Assembly (NCBI RefSeq): GCF_019578655.1
Contig: NC_063261.1
Coordinates: forward strand, 5,092,446-5,156,445
DNA: 64,000 bases
Reading direction: 5' to 3'
Source of the DNA: Ricinus communis
Lineage: Eukaryota > Streptophyta > Magnoliopsida > Malpighiales > Euphorbiaceae
Part shown: piece after piece, positions 11,483 to 23,060 of the stretch
Layout: each line of letters begins with the position of its first letter
Position numbering within the stretch: position 1 is the first letter of the stretch
Translations under genes and position numbers: made by a program
The notes under the pieces: generated by a model
The model's database searches: none
Seen by the model: the letters and a program-made list of their open reading frames with translations, nothing else
What the model was told of the DNA's origin: nothing

Positions 11483-12424
11483 TTGATCATGAATTTTAAG
11501 GCTGCCATGGTTGGCTCTAGTTCAGCCACTTCAGAAGCTAGCAGTGACGTGACACCATCACGGGGAGTTTGTCAGCTACTTCCACCTGTTCCTCCTGAAA
11601 ATTCTCTTCAAATTACCATTCACAAACTGAATGGCAAGAATTATCTTGAATGGTCTCAGTCCATGAGGTTGGTGATTGATGGAAAAGGGAAACTTGGATA
11701 CTTGAATGGTGAGATAAAACCACCAACAACCGATGATTCGAAATACACGCAGTGGCGCTCAGAAAATTCAATGGTTATTGCCTGGTTGATTAACTCAATG
11801 GATCCGGTTATTGGAAAACCATTCATGTTTTTGCGATCGCCGGATGTTCGGGAAGCAGTTCGAGAAACCTATTCAGATTTGGACAACCATTCACAGTTAT
11901 TCGAATTAAACACCCATATGTGGAAAATGCAACAAGGTAATCGAGAGGTAAATTTACTATAATGATATGATGGCCAAGGAATTGGACATGTTTGAAGATG
12001 AACAATGGGAGAATCCTAATGACAGTGCTCGGTACAAAAAGAAAATTGAAAGAGGACGAGTATTTGTTTTCTTGGCTGGTTTAAACAAAGATCTTGATGA
12101 GGTTCGTGGACGTATATTAGGAAAAATCCTTTACCAACTATTAGAGAAGTTTTTTCAGAAGTGCGTAGAGAAGAAGCATGACGAAAAGTGATGCTGAAAA
12201 ATGATGAACCAAAAATAAATGCTGACGGATCTGCTCTTGTAACTCGAGGTACAAACTCAGGGGGAAAGCAGAAACCCTGGTGTGATCATTATCGAAAACC
12301 ATGGCATACTCGAGATACTTGCTGGAAATTGCATGGGAAACCGAAGAAGAAAACAGTAAATGATAACACCAAGTTAGGAGGAGATGTACGAGCTTTCAAG
12401 CTAGCAATACTAATCCCAAGGTAG
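11483..12424 (+). pseudogene. Copia gag
   Basis: The ORF from 11483 contains ITIHKLNGKNYLEWSQSMRL and YTQWRSENSMVIAWLINSM, the usual start and middle of Copia gag. Stops occur at about 11960, and the reading shifts to 11967-12191 and then 12188-12424. The zinc knuckle near 12279-12330 reads CDHYRKPWHTRDTCW, so the second cysteine is replaced by tyrosine. No functional nucleocapsid is expected. Confidence 0.85.
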
Positions 12425-12522
12425 TCTTCTTTTGAATCTCTTCCTTTTACCAAGGAATGATAGAGCACTGTATAAAATGTTTGAGTCCCAAACTTTAGAA
12501 AAATCCGACTTGTCTTGTTCTT

Positions 12523-12852
12523 TTGCACAATCGTGTAATTCTTTCATTGCAGCCCATAGCTTGTTCCAAATCCCATAGCACTTGGATATTAGATTCAAAG
12601 CACGATCACATGTCTGGCAATTCGCAAATTTTTTCCTCTTATATACCTTGTGCAGGAAATCAAAAGGTTAAAATTGCAGATGGTTCCTTAGCCACTGTTG
12701 CTGGGAAAGGAACAATTCCTATTTCCTCTTCTCTAATTCTTAAGAATGTCTTACATGTTCCACATTTGTCATATAATCTTTTGTCTGTCAGTAAGTTAAC
12801 CTCTGATCATAATTGTCAAGTGATTTTTAAGTCTTCCTATTGTAAATTTTAG
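12523..12852 (+). pseudogene. Copia aspartic protease
   Basis: The motif WILDSKHDHMSGN stands where Copia proteases have W-I-x-D-S-G-A-T-x-H-M. The catalytic D is present but the following G-A is replaced by K-H. Downstream, LKNVLHVPHLSYNLLSVSKL is the conserved C-terminal stretch. The frame ends at a TAG at 12850. Confidence 0.85.
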
Positions 12853-12870
12853 GATTTATCCTCGGGGAAG

Positions 12871-13880
12871 ATGATTGGGGGTGCTAAATTGGATGGTGGA
12901 CTCTACTTCTTCAATGATGAGTCATCCTTTGGAAGGCAAGACCTGCAAACTTGTTTCAATTCTATTTCTGTTTCAAGTGACACTAAGATTATGTTATGGC
13001 ATTATCGGCTAGGACATCCAAATTTTCAATATTTAAAGTATTTGTTCCTAAAGTTATTCATGAATAAAAATCCTTTGTTTTTCCGATGTGAATTTTATGA
13101 ATTAGCTAAACATCATCGAACTGTTTACCAATCGCAACCTTATAAATAGTCCAAGTCATTTACCATGATTCACAGTGATGTTTAGGGTCCTTCTAGAGCG
13201 CCAACATTTTCTGGAAAACGCTGGTTTATCCTTTTTATTGATGATCATACTAGAGTTACTTGGGTCTTTCTTTTAAAAGAGAAATCTGATGTTGAAAGTG
13301 TGTTCAAAAATTTTTATAATATGGTTCAAACACAATTTCATCCTCAAATTAAAATTTTTTGAAGTGATAATGGAAAGGAGTTCTTTAACAATGTGTTAGG
13401 ACAATTTTTTGCTGAAAAAGGGATTATTCACCAAAGTTCTTGTAGTAACACACCTCAGCAAAACGGGGTGGCTGAGAGAAAAAATAAACATATCCTAGAG
13501 GTTGTTAGAGCTCTTAGTTTTACAACTAGAATTCCAAAGTATCTTTGGAGAGAAGCAGTTTTAACAGCCATATATTTGATTAATAGAATGCCTACAAGAA
13601 TTTTGAATTTTAAAACACCAATTAAAGTTTTTAGTGAATGTTTTCCCATAACTCGGCTAAATAGCAACATTCCTTTAAAAAATTTTGGAAGTGTGGCTTT
13701 TGTCCATAATCATGATCCCAAACGTTCAAAACTTGATCCAAAAGCACATAAATGTATTTTTGTAGGCTATCCTGCAAATTAAAAAGGTTATAAATGTTTT
13801 GATCCAGTTTTGAAAAAAATATTTATTTATATGGATGTCACTTTTTTTGAAGGACAATCATACTTTGATAAATTTTATCT
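12871..13880 (+). pseudogene. Copia GAG-pre-integrase and integrase
   Basis: The zinc-binding region contains LWHYRLGHPNFQYLKYLF and a degraded C-x2-C (CEFY). The integrase core is recognisable: IHSDV (first Asp), SDNGKEF (second Asp) and PQQNGVAERKN (Glu). In-frame stops are seen near 13147, 13183, 13361 and 13780. Sequence after 13390 (LWREAVLTAIYLINRMPTR) matches the integrase C-terminal part. Confidence 0.88.
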
Positions 13881-14439
13881 TCAGGGGGAGAACACTAGTG
13901 AAGATGTCTCAACTGATTCTGGTTCTGATTTAAATTCTAATTTAACTTTTGAGTTTTTTTCAAATAATGGTATTTCTTGGGGGTCTGATCATGTTTCAAA
14001 AGAAAATGGGTCAAAAAATAAAGAAAGTGTGGAAATAAATGATTTAAATATTGAAAATACTAAACATCCTTTGATAAGGTCATCTCAAAATCAAAATATT
14101 GAAACAACTGATATCTATCTGGAAAAGTTTAAAGGTCTTGTATATTCAAAGGAACATCAAGCACAAAAAAGAGCCACCATCCCACAGCACCATCAAGAAT
14201 CTAATTAGAGGTTGGATCATGAAATTTATGGTAAGTCTCCAAAACTTCCTACAAATAATCCATCTAGTCAACTTGGTCTTCCCATTGCTCTTAGGAAAGG
14301 TGTTAGGTCATGTACTAAACATCCTTTGTCAAATTTTGTATCTTACAAAAATATTTCATCACCATATTGTGCTTTTATCTCATAAATGTCTAGTATGGTT
14401 ATTCCAAATAGTGTTCAGGAGGCTCTAAATGTTCCTGAG

Positions 14440-15429
14440 TGAAAAGAAGCTATTTTGGAGGAGATGAGAGCCTTGGAGAAGAATGCTACTTGGAAAGAAG
14501 TGGATCTGCCAGATGGGAAGACAGTTGTTGGATGTAAATAGGTGTTTACTGTGAAGTACAATTCAGATGGATCCTTGGAAAGATATAAAGCTCGTCTAGT
14601 AGCCAAAGGATTTACTCAAATATATGGAGTGGACTACTATGAAACTTTTTCTCCTATGGCGAAACTCAATACTATTCGAGTGTTCTTGTCTGTTGAAGCT
14701 AATCTAGATTGGTCCTTGAATCATCTAGATGTGAAGAATACCTTTTTGAATGGTGACTTAGAAGAGGAAGTATACATGGAACCTCCACCTGGTTTTGCTC
14801 AGAAATTTGGAACTAAGGTATGTAAGCTAAAGCGATCTTTATATGGCCTTAAACAATCTCCTAGAGCATGGTTCGAGAGGTTCACAAAGTTTGTTAAAGG
14901 TCAAGGTTATAATCAAAGTCAATATGATCATACTCTTTTCATAAAGAGTTTTATTAAAGATAAAATTTCTGTTTTAATTGTCTATGTAGATGATATAATT
15001 TTGACTGGAGATGACATAATTGAAATAAGTAGATTGAAACAAAACCTAGCCAAGGAGTTTGAAATGAAAGATTTAGGCCAGCTAAGATACTTTCTTGGAA
15101 TGGAAGTGGCAAGGTCAAAGAAAGGCATTGTTGTCTCACAACGGAAGTATATTCTAGATCTCTTGAAAGAAACTGGAATGAGTGGTTGTAAACCTTCTGA
15201 AACTCCAATTGAAGCTAATTCTAGACTTGGGGAGGTAAAGAATGGTGTTCCAGTAGACACAGGAAGATATCAGAGGTTGGTTGGAAAACTGATTTACTTA
15301 TCACATACTCGTCCGGACATTGCTTTCGTTGTAAGCTTGGTAAGTCAGTTTATGCATTCTCCATATGAAGAACATCTTGAAGCTGTATATCGAATTCTTC
15401 ATTATTTGAAAAGTACACCAGGAAAATGA
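14440..15429 (+). pseudogene. Copia reverse transcriptase
   Basis: A long open stretch (14542-15429) is preceded by a stop at 14539-14541 within the RT start (TVVGCK, stop, VFTVKYN). Motifs are [52 protein letters not shown], the active-site LIVYVDDIILTG (about 14978-15010), and RYFLGMEVARS. The catalytic YVDD is intact. It is the best-preserved part of this element. Confidence 0.92.
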
Positions 15430-15955
15430 CTTTTTTTCAAGAAAAATGAAAAAAAAAGAGTTGAGGTGTACATGATGCCGATCAAGGTGTTCAATCACTG
15501 ATAGAAGGTCAACTTCTGGATACTGCACATTTGTTTGGGGTAATTTAGTCACATGGAGAAGTAAAAAGCAGAATGTAGTTGCTAGAAGTAGTGCCGAGGC
15601 GAATCAGATCAATGGCATAAGGAGTGTGTGAGATTCTTTGGGCTGAAAAGGGTTCTACAAGAGCTTAAAAGATCCGTGAGTTTACCTACGAAGTTGTATT
15701 GTGACAACAAGGCGGTATCGATTGCTCATAATCCCGCTTTTACATGACAGGACAAAACATGTTGAAATTGACAGGCACTTCATAAAAGAAAAACTTGAAG
15801 AAGGAATTATTTGTACTCCATTTGTACCAACTACACCGCAGGTGGCAGATATTTTAACTAAAAGGTTATTTAGACAGCAATTTGAATTTCAAGTTAGCAA
15901 GTTGGGCATGACAGATATATTTGCTCCAACTTTAGGGGGAGTGTTGATAAGTTAG
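15430..15955 (+). pseudogene. Copia RNase H
   Basis: Frames are broken, but the end is clear: KHVEIDRHFIKEKLEEG and PQVADILTKRLFRQQFE (about 15745-15885), the standard Copia RNase H C-terminus. The active-site region around 15478 is out of frame. A polypurine tract, AGGGGGAG, follows at 15934-15941. Confidence 0.85.
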
Positions 15956-16152
15956 AATAACTAATTAGTTTTTGTTTGTTAGAGATATGGATAAACATTC
16001 TAAGGTTTAGGGATAAGATAAATTAGTTCCTATCTAAGTTTTTTTTTCTATCCTTTAGCTAGTCTATATAAGTTGTGTTTCTTCTATGTTTGATATATAG
16101 AAAAAATATAAGAGAACATTTCTCTTTTTTCCTATCTCTATAAAATTCTACA
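15942..16152 (+). repeat. Copia 3' LTR
   Basis: Direct repeat of 11254-11463. It is followed by the TSD copy GAAAA. Confidence 0.93.
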
Positions 16153-16202
16153 GAAAATATACAATAATATGCAAGCAAATATGTGTAAAACTATGCACAT
16201 TA

Positions 16203-16207
16203 AGGAG
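16203..16207. repeat. target-site duplication of element A (right copy)
   Basis: AGGAG, identical to 5111-5115. Confidence 0.85.
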
Positions 16208-16938
16208 TTTTCATACACTTATTGACGCCATTCCTCCAATTCACCCAGTTGCCACTGTCTTTCCTTACCTACAGAATCAACATCAAAATTGCAGGTTTTA
16301 AGGGCCCAAAAAGCCCTGTGTTCTAATTCGACAAGTAAATGACAAGACTTCTCATATTCCAGCCTATAGGGCGTAAAACTTGTGGAGGTCCTATATGCAG
16401 TTCTAAATGCCCATAATGCATCATCTAGTTTCGAGGCCCAATCCTTTCGACTTACACCCACAGTTCTCTCTAATATACACTTTAAACCCCTATTAGTAAC
16501 CTCAACTTGCCCACTAGTTTGTGGGTGATAGGGAATGGAGAACCGTTGCGTTACACCATAGCGCCTAAGTGCCTTCTCCAATTGAGCGTTGCAGAAATGC
16601 ATTCCCCTGTCACTAATTAGTGCTCTAAGTGTGCCGAACCTAGCAAATAACTTTTTAGAGAACCTACAAACAACTCTAGCATCGTCAGTAGGTAAGGCAT
16701 GTGCCTCCGGCCATTTGGAGAAATATTCAACAGTTACTAGGATATACTTATTACCATTTGAGGAAGGGAAGGGTCCCATGAAGTCAATACCCCAAATGTC
16801 AAATATCTCAACTGTTTGCATACTGTTTTGGGGCATCTCATCATAGGCAGAGATATTACTTGAGCGCTGACAAGCGTCGCAAACCTGAACAAAGGTTATA
16901 GCATCATGGAAGATAGTTGGCTAATAAAAGCCTGCATC
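16208..16938 (-). pseudogene. integrase of Athila element B (proximal part, zinc finger and core)
   Basis: The core contains [14 protein letters not shown] (first Asp), [12 protein letters not shown] (second Asp) and [16 protein letters not shown] (Glu), a full D,D-35-E set. CDACQR just upstream (about 16885) is the second pair of zinc ligands. Stops are visible around 16922-16938 and after EEWRQ at 16219. The gene is interrupted 12 codons later by element A; its C-terminal half is at 4850-5110. Confidence 0.9.
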
Positions 16939-17655
16939 CTACACTTTCCTAGCAGTATGGTTCGACGCTTGATGGCCTCCTGCAGGTCCTTCATAACAAT
17001 GCCTCAAGATCTGGAGACTCTCTTCGCCATAAACACATCGGCGGATGACCTGGTCTGCACACACTCGATATAGAAAGGGGTCTTCCCAAATGTAGTATTT
17101 CAAATCAGCAAAGAATTTCTTCTTTTGCTGATAAGTTATACCCTTTGGTAAGACCCTAGCCATAAGATAGTTAGCATAATCAGTAAACCATGGAGAATCA
17201 GAATATACCTTTAATGAATACAAGTGCTCCTCTGGAAATCGATCATCTATCGTGCTCTCATCAAGTGCATCCAAGCTCGGATTCTCCAATCTGGATAGGC
17301 GATCTACTACCAAATTTTCTGCGCCCTTCTTATCTCTAATCTGAATGTCGAATTCCTGCAATAATAGAATCCATATGATCAATCTTGGCTTAGCATCATG
17401 CTTATTAAACAAATACCTCAAAGTTGAATGGTCAGTGAAGACGATGGTCTTTGATAAGACGAGGTATGATTGAAATTTGTCGAAGGCATACATGATAGCT
17501 AAGGGACTCTTTATCTGCAATAGTGTAATGTTCTTGGGCTCCTGTCAACATCTTGCTAGCATAGTAAATGGTTGGAACTTTTTATCAAACCTCTGTCCAA
17601 CCACAGCTCCAACTGCATAGTCACTAGCATCGCACATTAGTTCAAAGGGCAGCCC
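16939..17655 (-). pseudogene. RNase H and integrase zinc-finger region of Athila element B
   Basis: The RNase H region (about 17655-17300) contains the [17 protein letters not shown] and [18 protein letters not shown] blocks of Gypsy RNase H. After a linker, [20 protein letters not shown] supplies the first zinc ligands of integrase. At least one stop separates it from the RT frame. Confidence 0.88.
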
Positions 17656-18566
17656 TCAATCAGGCGAAGCCATGATAGTGGCTGTGGTCAGAAGTTTCTT
17701 TAATAACTCAAAAGAAGATACACATGAATCATCAAAAATGAAAGGTGCATCCTTAACTAGCAATTGAGTAAGAGGCCTAACAATCCTAGAGAAATTTCTA
17801 ATGAATCTTCTATAAAATCCAGCATGGCTTAAGAAACTCCTAACAACCCTAACAGAACTAGGGGGTGGTAGCTTAGATATTGTTTCTATTTTAGCTCTAT
17901 CGACTTCCATCCCTGCATGTGAAATCTTATGCCCTAGAACGATTCCCTCTCTCACCATAAAATGACACTTTTCCCAATTTAGCACCAAGTTAGCCTCAAT
18001 GCACCCAGCTAACATGCATTCTAGATTTGCCAAACAGTGAGAGAATGAGTTACCAAAAATAGAGAAGTCATCCATAAATACCTCAATCGACTCCTCAATC
18101 ATATCATCAAAAATGGCCATCATACACCACTGAAACGTAGCCGGCACATTGCATAGGCCGAAAGGCATTCGTCTATAAGCGAATGTACCGTAGGGGCAAG
18201 GGAAAGTTGTCTTCTCTTGGTCTTCAAGTGCAATTAGGATCTGAAAATATCCTGAAAAACCATCAAGGAAACAGTAAGACATGTGTCCTATCAATCTTTC
18301 TAATATTTGATCAATGAAAGAAAAAGGGAAGTGATCCTTCTGAGTTGTATCATTAAGCCTCTTGTAATCGATGCACACTCGGAATCCTGTTACTGTCCGT
18401 GTAGGTATCAGCTCATCCTGCTCATTTTGAATAATTGTCTTGCCTCCTTTCTTTGGCACAACCTGCACAGGGCTCACCCAAGAACTGTCAGAAATAGGTA
18501 AACTAATCCTGCATCAAGGAGCTTAATTACCTCCTTGTTCACTACTTCCTTCATGTTCGGATTCCC
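17656..18566 (-). pseudogene. reverse transcriptase of Athila element B (5'-truncated)
   Basis: The open stretch 18477-17656 contains SPVQVVPKKGGKT, FRVCIDYKRLND, FPFSFIDQILERLIGH, CFLDGFSGYFQI, PFGLCNVPATFQ and EVFMDDFSIFGNSF (active site FMDD). Upstream to about 18566 a degraded frame gives NPNMKEVV and IKLLDAGLVY, the normal start of Athila RT. There the element ends abruptly against a Copia fragment. Gag, protease, PBS and 5' LTR are missing from B. Confidence 0.92.
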
Positions 18567-19429
18567 TATTGTTCGAAATTCATGTTATATACATAAGCTA
18601 AAAGAATTCTAATGGCATCTAATTTAATAATTGAAGCAAAGGTCTCATCATAGTCAATGCCTTCATCTTGGCCATAACCTTTTGCAACTAATCTAGCTTT
18701 GTTTCTAGCGATTGAGACTTATTCATCTTACTTATTTCTAAATATCCATTTGCACCCAATAATCTGGTGGTCTTTAGGCTTAGGAACAAGTTCTCATGTT
18801 TTATTTCTCTCGAATTGGTTGAGCTCATCTTGCATAGCAACCATCCAATTCTCATCATTTAGAGCCTCATCAATAGTTATTGGCTCAAATTAAGAAACAA
18901 AGGCTAGAATATTCATTGCCACAAGTTTAGAGCGAGTATTTACACCTTTTAATAGATCTCCAATGATTTGAGTAGTGGGATGGTCCTTCTTAAAATTTCA
19001 TTCCTCGAGAAGACTTTATGAACTCTTAATGATTTGAACTTTTTGAGTTGAATCTTGATTAGGTTGAATTTCTTGATTAGCCTCAATGGATTCTTTAATC
19101 CCTTTTGATGAATCATGAAGATTGACATTGAACTCCTTAAATCCACCACCAAGGTCATTCACACAAATACCTTTCCCAAGATCAAGCTTTCATAATTCAT
19201 CAAATACAACATTCATAGACTCTTCAACTACCAAAGTACGTTTGTTAAAGACTCTATAAGCTTTGCTTAATGTGGAATAGCCTAGAAAGATTTCTATATC
19301 GGTTTTGGAGTCAAATTTACCAAGATTTTTCTTGGTGTTTAAAATGTAGCATTTGCATCCAAATACTCTAAAATATGAGATCTTAGGCTTTCTTTTATAT
19401 AAAGCTCGTAAAATATTTTAGTTAATAAA
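18567..19429 (-). pseudogene. Copia pol fragment (integrase C-terminus to early RT)
   Basis: The minus-strand reading contains SYFRVFGCKCYILNTKKNLG and SDSKTD-IEIFLGYS-type sequence (about 19385-19290), then MVAMQDELNQFERNKT and LVPKPKDHQIIGCKWIFRNK (about 18850-18730), [20 protein letters not shown] and [13 protein letters not shown]. These are the integrase C-terminus and the first third of Copia RT, with several stops. It ends inside RT at 18567, abutting the Athila RT in the same orientation but a different frame. The CACTA end at 19430 cuts its other side. It is a different Copia lineage from 11254-16152. Confidence 0.85.
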
Positions 19430-20079
19430 CACTACAAAAAACAACCAGTTTACCGATGAAAGATTCTGTCAGTAATGGAAGGCAACCGATGGTAAACACA
19501 AATACCAATAGATTTGTATCAGAAATAATCCTCGATAATTCTGTTGTTGGTAATAATTTACTGACGAAAAATTGAACCAGTCGCTAAATCACCAACGACA
19601 ATGACTGTTGCTAAATTGTCAAAAAGGTCACTAAAGTGTCTTCCTTTTTGTTAATTAGAGAAAATTTATCGACGATATGCTGTTAAAAATCCATTTGTAA
19701 ATTGGACATTTAGCGACAATTTACCTTTGACGGTAAAATGTTGGTATTTAATTATATTTAAAAAAAAAGAAAAAAATCCAAAATCCATCGGTAAATTGTT
19801 GGTACTTATGACAATAACTTCATTGATAAGTTGATAAATTAAATAATAAAAATTTATTTTAATTTTATGTACACTCAAATAATTATTCATATATTAAAAA
19901 AGAAATTTAGAAAAGTAAACAAGTGTATGGGACATAAATATCACAATGATAAAAAAAATGATAAGTGTCAAAAGTTGTAATATAGTCTAAATATCAAAAA
20001 TAAACTAATGAGCTGGTGACTCATCGTGACTAAGAGATTAGGGAGGGGGCTAAGGCTAAGGTTGAGGTTAAGGCTGAGG

Positions 20080-21608
20080 CTAAGCTGAGCACAACTCCTT
20101 GATCTGGCGGGCAAGGTCCTGCAAATGCTGTTGTAAGTCTTAAATCTGCACATTCTGCTCAGACACCCTCGTCTGCAAGTCCTGAAGCTCGGTGGAATCT
20201 GTATCACCACTAGGAGGGTATGTCACTGAAGAAGAGGCAGAACTGCGACGATAAAACTCAGAAGCCTGCGAGCTGAGATCATAGACCGACTTTTCTTCTC
20301 AACACCGACAATGTCAAAGAATAAAGAGTTATCATCCACGATCTCAAAGTCTGTGTAAGCTCTCTCTCTCTCTCCTCATCTAATACGTATCTTGAAAATT
20401 GAGTAAAATAATTCAAGACATATCAATAAATTAAAAAATATAATTAAAGATATTTTATATTAAGTAAATTACCGTACATGAACAACTTTAACTTTTGAGT
20501 CTACAAAAGTCTGGCTATCACTCTTTTTGGTATGGGTGCGCATAAACAACTCTAGAGGAGTAGGTAAGCATCCAAGTGGTTGTGGTTGATTAATAGAAAG
20601 TGAATACAAGTGATCAATATATATATATATATATATATATATAACACTTGTTTGAACAATATTTATCATAAAATATCTAAAATTCATCAAAGTAGAAGTC
20701 TTTAGTTTTCTTAGAAACTGACTTCCACCTGATCCATTTCGTGTTTATCTTCTCCTTAAATATCTTTTGAATCTTGCGTGAGCAACATCCAATTAGCTCC
20801 AACCTGTAACAAAATTTATAAAACATAATACATGTTAATGCATACAATTTATTAAATAAATATTTTTAAAATGGATACATAATAAAATAAATTATATATT
20901 GCTTACATATTATTGCATAAGTGCACTTGAAGTTGACTATGTGCTGATCCAGAATCGGCATAGGATGGAGACCCAGTTGTAGATTATGTACCAGACACTG
21001 TAGGCGTTAATGTAGGTAGAGTTGGTACATCCATCGATATAGGTGGTGATGGAAAGTGCATACTAGGAGGGCAGAATGGATGTGATGACAAAGGCTGTGA
21101 AGGTGGAGGAGTATGTGATGATGAAGGTTGTAAAGTTAGAAGTGGAGGAGGTGGTGGTGGTGGTGCAGTATGTGTGGTAGGAGGTGGAGGATGTCTGGTG
21201 GTAGGTGGAGATGGTATCAATGTAGTAGATTGACACCTACTAGCGTCTCTCTTCCTACCTGCTACGTGTAAAACCTACACACATTTACAACATATATATC
21301 ACATAAGTAAATTACATCAAAAGTAATTATTTAAAATTATAATGTTACAAGCATGTATCCTGACAAAATTACAGTCCTTTAGTCGCACACATATATGTAA
21401 CAAACTCCTTTCTAAACAAATGTCTTTTAACTACATCCAGTTTTTGGAACTTCCGACTATGACACTTTTTATATGGACACCTTATTTCAGTCGCATCATT
21501 CACGCTCGACCGATTATATGCAAAAGTGATAAATGTTTCAATCTCTTCCACAAAATATTTGTTAATCGTTCCATCAGTACTAAGCCTACTATACATCCAG
21601 TCCCTATC
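20080..21608 (-). pseudogene. fused CACTA proteins: transposase-associated domain, Pro-rich linker, plant transposase (En/Spm, PF03004-like), coiled coil
   Basis: On the minus strand, 21608-21369 encodes RDWMYSRLSTDGTINKYF and ATEIRCPYKKCHSRKF, the zinc-containing domain at the start of CACTA transposases. 21228-20984 is a Pro/His/Ser-rich linker. 20810-20470 contains IQKIFKEKINTKWIRW and LGCLPTPLELFMRTHTKK, typical of the second En/Spm protein. 20220-20080 gives a heptad-like coiled coil (LQDLQTRVSEQNVQIQDLQQ). The catalytic transposase domain expected between the first two is absent, so two originally separate genes appear joined by deletion. Frames and stops are broken by introns or decay. 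PF03004 is quoted from memory, not from a search. Confidence 0.65.
20617..20643. repeat. (AT)n microsatellite
   Basis: Uninterrupted AT dinucleotides inside the CACTA element. Confidence 0.95.
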
Positions 21609-21849
21609 CGAATTAATTTATAACTCCTGAGAACACATATAACTTACATAATTAGTTCTCAGTCATAAGATATAGTTTATTAAAAAAATATGTTAACTCT
21701 TAGAAGCATTCTAGTTTTTTTTTTTTTTTAAAAAAGCTACCGAAAATCCTACAACATCTCCCTTATAAAAAAAAATATTGACCCCTCGTAAAATGAGTCT
21801 ATTTTCTATAATAATATATTATACACTTCTAATATATTTAAGAAAAAAT

Positions 21850-22400
21850 AAAAAGCATGCGCTTCTAATACTTCTCGGGCCACCAAATGCCAGTATTACA
21901 TAATAAATTTTTTCACCAATTAAATAAATAAAATATAATCAGACATCAAATAAAAAATTATGCACTTCTTAAATATTTTAAAAAAAAATAAAAGTTTGCA
22001 CCTCCAATACTCCTCGGGCCACCAAATGCCCGATATTACATAATATATAAATTTCTCTGCCAAAAAAAATAATGAACATTATATGTAGATATCAATTTAA
22101 ATAAAATTACGCACTTCTTAAATATTTTAAAAAATAAAAAGCCTGCACCTCCAATATTCCTCGGGCCACCAAATGCTCGACATTACACAATATATAAATT
22201 TCTCCTCCAAACAAATGCATAAGATATAAATAGACATCAATTTAAATAAAATTATACACTTCTTAAATATTTTGTGCCTCTAATACTCCTCGGGCCACCA
22301 AATGTCCGATATTACACATAAATTTCTCTGTCAAATAAATAATTAAAATTTAATTAGACATCAAATAAAAAATTACACACTTCTTAAATATATATTTTTT
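21850..22400. repeat. tandem array, about 4 units of ~120-150 bp, in CACTA element
   Basis: Each unit carries the core 'ctcgggccaccaaatg' (near 21876, 22013, 22160 and 22288), followed by an AT-rich spacer and 'cacttcttaaatat'. Unit length drifts by deletions. Confidence 0.85.
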
Positions 22401-22659
22401 AAATGAAAAGCCCGTGCCATTTGTTGTGTAAGTTTTTCTAACTAATTAGTGTGCAACGAATTAGTTAATTTATAGAATAAGTATTTTCTAACTATTTAAT
22501 TTACTAACTTTTAAATTAAGCATACTAAAAAGTAAAATATTAATTTAACTAGCTATTTAGATAAATATCTTTCTAACTATTTAACAATTATAATTACTAT
22601 ATATTTGTACAAATATTTAATTTACCACCTAATATATTTACAAAAACATAATTTTAATT

Positions 22660-23060
22660 TACTAATTTTCTAACTACTTTATGATTTAATTTATTATCTA
22701 CTTAATTTAATTTTTAATTTAACTAAAACTAATCTTACAATAACTCTTAAATTAATGTTACTAGCTAAATTAGTTATTAGTATAATATAGTATAATTTAC
22801 TAACTTTTATAAGTACTTCATTATTTAATTTACTTTCTGCTTAATTTAAATATTAATTTGACTAAAACGAATCTAAAATTAAGTTTCAAATTAGTTTTAC
22901 TATCTAAATTAATTATTAGTATAACATAATTATAATTTACTAACTTTTCTAACTACTTTATTATTTAATTTATTATTTACTTAATTTAATTATTAGTTTA
23001 ATTCAAACTAATCTAAAATTAATTCTTAAATTAACTTTACTATCTAAATTAATAGAAAAT
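22660..23060. repeat. tandem array, 3 units of ~136 bp, AT-rich
   Basis: Three diverged units share 'aatttactaacttt', 'actaaaactaatct' and 'actatctaaattaattatta' in the same order. Probably subterminal CACTA sequence. The bases 22400-22660 are similar but not clearly periodic. Confidence 0.7.

Larger units (their letters stand above)
11254..16152 (+). mobile_element. complete Ty1/Copia retrotransposon nested in the LTR of element A
   Basis: LTRs of 210-211 bp (11254-11463 and 15942-16152) begin TGTT and end ACA. They differ by four substitutions and one T-run indel by eye. The TSD is GAAAA at 11249-11253 and 16153-16157. The empty site is visible in the other LTR of element A (aagaaaatatacaat, near 6590-6605), so the insertion is proven internally. 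Order is LTR, PBS, gag, protease, integrase, RT, RNase H, polypurine tract, LTR, as expected for Copia. Coding regions carry multiple stops and frameshifts. Confidence 0.95.
5116..16202 (-). mobile_element. element A: non-autonomous Athila-like retrotransposon retaining gag only
   Basis: The order on the minus strand is 5' LTR (9822-16202, interrupted by Copia), PBS, gag with a remnant of the protease-RT linker, long non-coding region, polypurine tract, 3' LTR (5116-6639). It is flanked by the 5-bp TSD AGGAG and sits in the integrase gene of element B. No RT, RNase H or integrase is present, so it would need proteins from a relative such as B. Without the Copia insert it is about 6.2 kb. Confidence 0.88.
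9822..16202 (-). repeat. 5' LTR of element A, split by a Copia insertion
   Basis: The outer pieces are 9822-11253 and 16158-16202; together they are about the length of the 3' LTR. The minus-strand 3' end is GCGCATCA before the PBS. The other terminus reads TTA instead of TCA on the plus strand, a C-to-T type change, and is followed by the TSD AGGAG. Confidence 0.85.
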
